Source of the DNA: Davidsoniella eucalypti
Lineage: Eukaryota > Ascomycota > Sordariomycetes > Microascales > Ceratocystidaceae
Assembly (NCBI GenBank): GCA_004009845.1
Contig: RMBW01000072.1
Coordinates: 1 to 64,000 of the forward strand
Length of the DNA stretch: 64,000 nt
Direction of reading: 5' to 3'
Shown here: positions 55,382 through 64,000 of the stretch, one piece after another
Numbering within the stretch: position 1 is the stretch's first letter
Layout of the letters: the number at the start of each line of letters is the position of its first letter
Program-made: the position numbers and the translations under genes
Notes under the pieces: generated by a model
The model's database searches: none
Told to the model about the DNA's origin: nothing
What the model saw: the letters and a program-made list of their open reading frames with translations, nothing else

Positions 55382-57664
55382 ATGACGAGCTGCACCGATG
55401 GCATCTATAGTGCCACTTACAGCGGTGTAAGATATACCTGCTCTCCATCAAACCCTAGACGGCCACTCTGCTCATATATCTGTATATATGTAGAGATTAC
55501 ACCATGGGCGTGTCAACTTGACTAACACAACATGCCTCCCCGGCTTCATAGATTCCCGTCTTTGAGTTTCTCTATGGCCCCGAACTCAAGGAGAGTGTGA
55601 TGAGGAGACGGCAAGACAATTGGATCAATGCTACTCACATCTTGAAGGCCGCTGGCTTTGATAAGGTAAGCGAGCAACCAGGCCCCCACAGTCCGCACCA
55701 ATAGCTAACCGGAGCTTCAACCGCACAAAGCCATCCCGCACACGAATCCTCGAAAGGGAAGTCCAGAAGGACACACACGAAAAGATACAGGGTGGCTATG
55801 GCAAATACCAAGGAACCTGGATCCCGCTAGAGAACGGAAAGACTTTGGCTGTACGAAACAACACCTACGAAAAGCTTGCGCCAATCTTCGACTATGTTCC
55901 GGGCGATGAGCCGCCGCCGCCCGCTCCAAGGCACACCAGCAAGCCGAAGCAACCAAAACGGCCAGCGGTGCCTAAGTGGAGTGAGTATCCATCCCTATCT
56001 ACCAGCCATTGAGTGTATCTAACCGAGTTGCAGAGCCCACAGCAACTGCTCCTGCTCCTGCCCCTGCCCCGCCGCCCGCCGTCATCCCGCCGCCGCTTAT
56101 TGCGCCCTCCGAAGTTATCCCAGAAACCATGGATATCGTGCGCGAGGAAGAAGTACCCGACAATATCACCATGGTGTCGACGCCGTACATGGCCGCCGAA
56201 GACGACCGCATCGAGATCTCACAGCCCAGCACCGGCCACCGCAAGCGCAAGCGGGACGAGGCCGCCGAAGACATCATTCGTCAACAACACGCAGTGTATG
56301 GTGACGAGCTCCTTGACTACTTCCTACTGTCTCGCGATGAGAAGACCGACAAAATAGCTCGCCGGCCCGACCCGCCCCGCGACTTCCATGCCGATCATAC
56401 CATAGATACAGACCAGAATACGGCATTACACTGGGCCTGCGCAATGGGTGATATTGAGGTTATCAAAGAGCTTAAGCGATTCGGTGCTTCATTGGATGCC
56501 AAGAACTCACGAGGCGAGACGCCGTTTATGCGGTCCGTCACATTCACAAACTGCTATGAACGAGACACATTTCCAGCAGTCATGAAGGAGCTCTGGGATA
56601 CGGTGAATCTACGAGATGTCACCGGTGCCACGGTCATCCACCACGCCGCCACGCTACGAAACGATAGAGTGACTGGACAGTCGTGTTCAAGGTACTATCT
56701 AGACCACATCTTGAACAAGCTCCAGGAAACCCACGATCCAACCTTTGTCCAGCGCATCATTGACGCACAGGATAAGGAGGGCAACACTGCAATCCACCTA
56801 GCAGCGAGACGTAATGCACGGAAATGCATCCGCTCGTTGATAGGCCGTAATGCCGGCATGGACATTCCCAACAACGAGGGCATTACCGGCGAGGAGATGA
56901 TTATGGAACTCAACTCCCGGACAAAGGACAAAGAACGTGTGCCTCAACGGTCGTCCTCACCTTTTGGCCCCGAGTCACAAAATACATGGCAGCCAGTGGA
57001 CAAGTCGGGCAAGAAGCTCGGTGCCGCCTACCAGTCCAACGCAGCCAAGACGGTACACATGAGCATCACACCGCTGATCTTTGAGAAGCTTCAGAGTATG
57101 GCGCACAACTTCGAGGACGAGTGGGCTGAGAAGGACCAGGCCGAGAAAGAGGCACGGCAGATTCTTGCCAATACACAGACGGAAACCAACATGGTCAACC
57201 AGGAGATACACACCCTCGAAGCCCAACTAGAGCCAGAAGACGTTGCTAGCAAGGCCCTTGGTGATGCCACTCGTGCACGTTACGAACTACTAGAGCTAGT
57301 GCGTCTACGGAACGGCACACAGGTACAAGCAACAGTCGACGCTGAGCTGACACGTATGAATGGCGACATCGTAGAGGAAGACTCGCTCGAAAGCAAGCTT
57401 GAGCTCGCTAAGCGACTAGCCCAGGCTATCAAGGACGAGGCTTTAGCAGAGGCTGACTATGTCGACGCCCTAAGCATGGTGGGCACCGGTGAGAAAATTG
57501 AAAAGTACCGGCGCTTACTACGCAACTGCCTAGACCCACAGGATGCCGGTGTATTGGATGAGAATATCGACGACTTGATCGAGATGATGGAAGAAGACGA
57601 GCAAGTTCTCGGCGGTCTACCAGTACAAGATGAAGGCGAGCGTATGGACATAAGTCGCCTATGA
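55382..57664 (+). CDS. Mbp1-like APSES/ankyrin transcription factor (MBF DNA-binding subunit)
   Basis: Exons 55382-55426, 55552-55665, 55731-55980 and 56034-57664 (2040 nt) encode 679 residues. The N-terminal KilA-N/APSES domain is spread over the first three exons: YSGIPVFEFLYG, VMRRRQDNWINATHILKAAG, then RTRILEREVQKDTHEKIQGG and YGKYQGTWIPLENG. A Pro/Ala-rich linker and a basic patch HRKRKRDEAAED follow. Ankyrin repeats start near residue 260 (NTALHWACAMGDIEVIKEL; GNTAIHLAARRNARKCIRSL). The C-terminus is helical and ends in an acidic segment. This order is that of yeast Mbp1/Swi4 and fission yeast Res, which drive G1/S genes with a Swi6-type partner. The 15-codon first exon is needed for a proper start. 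Confidence 0.96.
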
Positions 57665-60600
57665 AGCCAAAGGGGGTTTACCTTGGTCTAATCTTTTCTT
57701 TGCTGTTATCTTTATAAGCGTCTGCTGTTTGCTTTGTTACTGGTTTTTTATTGTTTGCTCTCCAAAAGACGAGAAGCATGACAACGATTTGACGACGATG
57801 ATACTGGATCTAATCTGATGGGGATGGGATCATGGGATGAACAAAAGACAATAAGTCTGTCGAATTCATGTACCATATACCATCATTATCTAAAATCTAC
57901 ATGAAAGATACTACTTTTTATCTGATTACTCCATAACTATCACATATCTTCTATTGACGGATTGCCCTGTTACTAACTTAGAGCTCATACTTGATCATAT
58001 GCGACTTTCATTAGCTATGTACTTCCTAATCTAAGAGCTACGAATTTCCATAGTGATTTGACGTCATGCAGATCTCGATCAATTATATATCTCAGAGACA
58101 AAAAAATACAAGTATTGAATCCTAGTTCTACCTTTAGAACATAGTAAAGAAAACGAACCAGAAAGATACCGTGGTGCCATTGATTATCATGACATTTTCT
58201 AGGATATTATAATATACTAATTTCCAGTATAAAACCAAGAAAAAGAGAAAACAACCTTCATGTCTCTTTGTACCAATTTCGTTCATCTTATTATGTATCA
58301 TAATAATAGTTACTCTTAATTTCCCTTGTTCTTTTCCAACCAAAGGAATATATCACGTAGAAGAAGGACAAAAATAAGAAGAGGCAATAAACATAATGAG
58401 GAAATAAGAAAAGAAAAAACAAAAAGAACAAAGCTTCCAGCAGCATGTGGCCCGAACAGCTTGTTCCGGATATAGCCTTTTCTTAAATGTTTGGTTATTG
58501 TTACTTTTGGATGAGAAATTAATACTTCGATTCTAGCGTAGGAAGAAAAGAAAAAAGAAATAGAATATTTCGTATTCTATACCTTTTGGTACCATGTTCT
58601 CTCGCCAAAAACAAAATTTTATTATTTATCCTCGGGCTTTTTTAGTATAAAAAAAAAAAAAGCTATGCCAACAATCTTCATCATGCAACGATACACACAA
58701 AAAAGAAGCTAAGAAAGACAAAAAAGAAAAACGAGACAAGTACCCAAACTCTCTAATTAGAAGATCAGAGTCAGTTTCCTTTTTCTCTTTATCGTTATTG
58801 TCTCTTTTTATCTTCATCTGGTCTTGACCTGCTTGACAACCGTGCCTATATATGACTTCAATATCACCCAGATCTGGATCCGAGTTGACGATACGTTATT
58901 ACCATTTTTTCTATGTTTAGTTTAGTTTCGATTCATTTCTAGAATCCTCAAATACAGATAAGGCGAACATGGCCATTTTGGACCAACTCTCGGCACTCCG
59001 AGCCTCCTTCTTTCTTTTCTATACTTGTTCTCTACATCATCTGCCTCGTCTTTCATTGCCGCACTCGATGGCTATGCTAGAAGAAAAAGAGAGAAAAGAT
59101 ATATATAAACACTTACAGCTGGTCAAAGCCACTCACCTACTGTCTAAAAGTGCCAGAAGAACATGGCCCGAGTCTTGCTTGGTGATACAGGTGGTAGGTA
59201 AGGCCCTATATGTATTCAAAGGACATATCCGGTGTATATTGAATGGTGCCATAAAATCCAAATAGCGAGGTATTCTGGCAAGGCAGACAAAGACGCTAGT
59301 AACGATAATTATAAACAGCAATCCCAACGCCATTCTCGTTTCCCGTCATGTAACCTGGATACGATATGGTACAGCCTACTTGTACGTTAGCTTTTTCAAG
59401 TCGGTAGTTCAGAAAAATAAGTGAACAAAGATAGTAACAATAAGATTATTGCTAATAATCAATGCCAACATGTAATCTAGATCGGAACAAACATGTCGAT
59501 AGTTGGCAGTACAAAACAGTGTTTATTCGTACTGGCGGGATCATAGCTGTCTTGGTAGCCTAGGCATTCTTCTTCATGTTAGATGGCCTTTACCAAAGAC
59601 GAAAATAGGCAAATCGAATGTGATCGGCTTATATCACGCATACTAATCCTGAGATTGAACCGTCATGCTTCGGCAATACTAACGTTCGTCGCCGCTTTAA
59701 CCATCCTTGCTCAATAGAAAAGCTCATATCAAGAGCAAAAAGGTCCAGCACCCCCCCCCCTAGTTCTCATACTATTTTCTATCACCTCTCAACCAGAAAC
59801 ATAGAGGGCAGGACAGAAACAAAATGACGAGCCAATTCCATATGCTTATAGTAGAATGCCTATATTAGATGGAAGAACCAAGATGTTAGCAAGATAACTA
59901 ACATCGACATGTATATGTAGTAGCATATCAGGTCCGTGCTCGTTTAGGCCCCATGCTGCGTTGCATTAGTTGTTTTCTCGAGTTTCCTCTTGTTCATTCT
60001 ACAAAGACAGAGGCCACCCTCGTGCGTGTATGTAGTGTAGCTAGTTAGTGTTGGCAATAGTGGTGGTGGTGTTTGGCGACAGTTCTCGTCGGCTTTTCAG
60101 TCTTCCTTCAAGATGACCAACCACTCGCAAGTGGTGGTGGATATAGTTGTATATGATGGTGACCCTCAAGGTTGTAGTCGCAACAGCCTGCTGCTATTTA
60201 CTCCCTGAACAGCCAAGCGTTATACTAACTGAAGTCAAAAATGCCCCGCCAGATACTGCCTTTAAATGCAGCAAAGTGGCCCAGAAACCCACGGCACGTC
60301 CAGATACAAGCATCCTTTCTCGGCCGTGCCTTGATTGATGTCACGGGTCGCCAGGTATAGCCGATAGGGCTAGCTAACTGCCCGGGGGTGAGGTGCCAAC
60401 CAAACAAGGCCCCTCCTCTATACGTTCATCCTCTTGAGCTTCCATTATAGTAGCAAGGAAAAATGGGAGAGTCGATGAGAGACAGAGATAGAAACTGGAC
60501 TAGGAGAGATATTTAGCTGCTAATGCTTGCGCAAGTCCATGTGGGCTCCGACCCGGGTCTTCTTTGGAATCACCATGCGTTGATGCCTCGGGAAACTACG

Positions 60601-63600
60601 CATCGCCATAGACATGTAGTCGTAGATGGATGCTGGACACACACATGGCTTCATATTCACCAATTGTTATATAATTCCCGGTGCGGCACGGCAGCTACCA
60701 AGGCCTGCAGGTCTGCATCAATAAGCCTACAGGACAGGCGATATTGTGCAGATACACGGAAAAGGTTTCTAGCGCTGTCAAGGCCAAGAACAGTTTCCTA
60801 AATGGCCGTGGTGCTACCAATGTGACATGCAGACAACATTATTCCAGGCCACCGCCATGTCGTATCGTGAGATAGGTCCAAGGTCGTGTCATTCCTTGTG
60901 CCGCTGCGGTAGTACCGTGACCTTATGTAATATGCTCCAGCACCTGTTTGGGGACCTTTGGTGATATGTACGTGGCCAACAAACGGCCAGTTCTCTGGCA
61001 TGGCGCCTTGACACCGCACCAGATGGCGCTCTAATATGGCAAGGTGCCATGTCAACAACAAAAGCCATCGTGACTTTGGGGGCAACGTATGCGAAAGTAG
61101 TACACATCGATTACATGCGTACATTACATACTCTCTTCGCAATATCCGGCTGTATATGCATAGCTGTAGCTCTCTCTCCCTCGCCATCGCATCAGCCATC
61201 CGTCACGCCCATAATAAAGGCACATTGTGTGTTGGTTGGTGTCCCGTCTGCGCCGTTGTCATACAGGTAGGCATGCGCCCCTTTTTAAACACGGTGTATA
61301 CAACAGTGGCCGATGTTCAATCCTATCAGCAATGGTTCGTGTTCTATAGTGGCGTTTGGTGGCAATCTAGACGAGCGGACGGTTGTGTGCAGTACTGATA
61401 TATGGCTGCAAAAAAATCAAAACACGACGATGGGCCATCAAACAGGTTTTAGGTCATACGTGCGTATTCTAGAACCCATAGAGCTCAAGGGGCACAATAA
61501 ACAACTACAGGTGAAGCCAAGCTTTGAAGGTGTTTTTTGCGAAAAAGCTTCAAGCGCCTCCAAGAAAGAAGCTTGAGCCAGAGACTTCAGACGATAGCGA
61601 AACAGCGAAGCAGCGACCGCTAGAACAAGAAAAGCGCTGAGCAGGGTCGCCAATCTGCTATACATATATGTATACTGCAAAGAGGGCACTGTGCTATATA
61701 CATAGTAACAGGGAAGTCTGTAAACAGTAGCTTGTGACACAGCCCAGCACCTTGACTAGAAAAAAGTGCTGCTGTCTTTGTTAGGCGTTATCAATGGTGT
61801 ACACTAATATGCATGCTAAGACTAACCAGATTATCGATTATCGCGCGCTATATACATATCAGTATGCTATCAGATATGTAAGTCTAAGCTTTTATCGCCT
61901 TGATCTGCAACTTACCACGGGCCGGATAGACCAGGGCCAACTAGGCCGATACGCGTCCGGGGGCTTGGCATTTGAGATCCTCCAGCGGAACGGTGGGAGG
62001 TGGATTTGAAAGCTTTCTTCAGTTTAAGGCAATTTCTATGTCGTTTATATATGAAGTGGTATCCTTTGTACTTCACAACGACTATTAGAAAAGCCTCAAA
62101 CTACATATTGCTACTTACTCTTGCTTGAGCAATCGCCACCGAAGCCCAAGACTGATATGCATGTAAACATGTACTCAGCTAGAATCACTCGATTTAGTCT
62201 CCGTGTATTGTAGAGCCAAATACATCAGCTAAACTGCATACGGTATAAAAGCCGCGGACAAGTGAGCACGAAAACAAAAACGCACAGCTGGTTCTATCGT
62301 AGGTTCCTCTTGGTCCTCTACCATGGCTCTTCACCGATAAATGACAGGGATTCATGCCGACTTACATGCAATTTTACCACCTTATGTCTGTGCGCCGCTT
62401 AGAGACTTGTTGGTGTCTCGGACTTGAAAACTTGCGTGAAGATTTCATTAGGGAAATTGAGCATGGGAACAAGAAGAAATAAGAAAAAAAAACATATCTA
62501 TAATTGGCAAATATGGCCGTCAAAAAGAGAAAACAAAAGTCAGCAGAGCTCACGCACTGTCAGATAAGTCTTACATGATCTAATGCAGTCATGGAACATA
62601 CCTTGCCATTAAAACAGTACGTGCCACTAATTTGGCATTATACAGCAATAGGTTGGATCAAGCTAACCATAGGCGCAAGGGTCTTTCTATAAAGGCCTAC
62701 AGGTCAGGCTATTCGTGCGGCTCCTGTAGGGCTGATGAAGCTACAGGCTCCTCAAAACGCACACGCACGTATACGCCCAAGCAACTATGCATGTTGCTGT
62801 TGTTGTCCTAAGGTCCAATCTTTCACATAAAGGATATGCAATGCCGCCGGCCATTAATCTTGGTGAAGATTCTGCCTCGGGATCATCTTGGCGGATGTTA
62901 AGATAGTATATCTAGTCTAGTCAGCCCCTCAAGGTATCCTCGTATATGTGGATTCTAGATAACGAGCACATGGAATAATACAATCCATTCTCTTCCCCTC
63001 ATCTTACCATTTACTCCCATTATCTATCATGCATAATAGATCAAGCGGCTTACATAGTTGCAATTTAGGAGACACAACTATGTGTAGAGTCAGCCAGGAA
63101 AACTAAATTGCGAAAAACGATGGCACTCATAAACACATGTATGGTGGTTATGGCCGAGGTCGAGACAAATCTATATCTAGATGGCGTGGATACACGGGAC
63201 ATTCCCCCCGAAAGCTATCCAGTCGCTTGAAATGTTTCTGTTACAGCACTGCGACGTTGAAGCGGGGATAGGGCTGCATTGACGTACCATCTAATACAGA
63301 CACATCCATCTAAGTTATCTGGAACGTCGTATATGCAGCAAAGGACACTACAGATAGATGTATATACGATAGAACTCTCTTGGTCAGCACAGCATCGCAT
63401 GCTACGGCCATCTCTCGGCCGTCACGATGGCTGATAGCCTGGTGGAATTCGGGAATAGACGGCACAGAAAGAAGCAGCGTGACGATGTCATGTCGACGGC
63501 ATTGACAGACTTGAAAAGAACCGCCGAAGCCGAGATGTAATCCACTTCTCCCCCCTCTATATCAGCTAGGGCGACCAATGCCGCAATATGACGATATGGC

Positions 63601-64000
63601 AATATGACATACTAAAACCAGGGCAAAGCATGATACAATGCTTGCTTCGCGATGTCTCACATTCCATGTTGCTATACTTTCCTCGCTAAGAACAGTACGT
63701 TGCCCTGCTTGACAGTATTCCCATATTTCATTGGCACCTCTAGTTCCTATGGCTCCTATTGGATATGGTCGTGACCAATAAAGGTGCCCTTGGGACGGCC
63801 GGGATGATGTCTGCGGTCTACATACACAGCCTTCGTGGATGCTGTATGCCACCATTTACCTATAATTATGAGGGTGCATGATTCCGTATATTGGCATTAT
63901 CAGGGTGGTCTAGATAGATGTAGCGTCGATATCAAGGTAATGAGATCCTGCTACCGGCGGACGACAATATTTCGACCTATCATGAACCCGGCTCGGAATA
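57665..64000. other. Long terminal region without a recognisable gene
   Basis: About 6.3 kb to the window edge. ORFs up to 133 codons occur on both strands, but overlap one another, lack domains and have A/T-driven composition. Simple sequence includes C10 near 59750 and A-rich runs near 58650. I see no tRNA, retroelement tail or splice-consistent gene. Long promoter, non-coding RNA or decayed sequence are all possible. Confidence 0.5.

Noticed and set aside
61438..61740. Minus ORF with SRIRTYDLKPV, suggesting an antisense tRNA
   Set aside because: The plus strand at 61440-61480 does not form T-arm or acceptor stems, so no tRNA is supported.
1..64000. CRISPR array, bacterial-type operon or prophage
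   Set aside because: The sequence is eukaryotic with spliceosomal introns; no spaced short-repeat array is seen.

Overview
The window is nuclear DNA of a filamentous ascomycete (Pezizomycotina-like). The grounds are short spliceosomal introns (about 50-110 bp, GTRAGT donors, CTAAC-type branch sites close to the acceptor), intron-containing tRNA genes, Tad1-like LINE remains, and fungal gene families (Mbp1-type APSES factor, End3, TAP42, fungal calnexin). No more precise taxon can be supported from the sequence alone.

Layout. 1-2.3 kb: the 5' part of a rhodanese-containing deubiquitinase gene running off the left edge, then MDE1 of methionine salvage, both on the minus strand. 2.8-4.7 kb: a retroelement leader interrupted by a 5'-truncated LINE. 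4.7-9.7 kb: about 5 kb without a recognisable gene. 9.7-27.6 kb is a housekeeping block: a GPI-anchored Cys-rich surface protein, calnexin, an S9 peptidase, an AIF-like oxidoreductase, End3, TAP42, a bZIP-like regulator and a four-TM MARVEL-like protein. 28.5-46.3 kb is a repeat island: four copies of a short non-autonomous element (about 750 bp when full length), pieces of at least three LINE lineages in both orientations, two intron-containing tRNA genes (Pro-CGG, Val-AAC), and one intact gene for a coiled-coil plus kinase-like protein that resembles fungal Crinkler-type proteins. 46.5-57.7 kb returns to normal genes: a DMT-family transporter, a decayed aldo-keto reductase, nicotinate phosphoribosyltransferase, a metallo-beta-lactamase-fold protein and an Mbp1-like APSES/ankyrin cell-cycle factor. 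57.7-64 kb shows no supportable gene.

Most protein genes are unrelated housekeeping genes with no operon-like logic. The notable biology is in the repeat island. The about-750-bp element shares its 3' UTR and (AAC)n tail with a degraded Tad1-like LINE, makes 14-15 bp target-site duplications, and two insertion sites lie 1-3 nt upstream of mature tRNA 5' ends in the same orientation as the tRNA. Upstream of tRNA-Val three elements are stacked, each junction carrying the same 11-bp target sequence. This suggests a non-LTR retrotransposon/SINE-like pair that targets tRNA 5' flanks. The leader also folds into a hairpin in which one base pair changes in a compensatory way between subfamilies.

All gene models were assembled by reading splice sites by eye; exon sums were checked for frame. 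Homology calls rest on recognised motifs, not on database searches.
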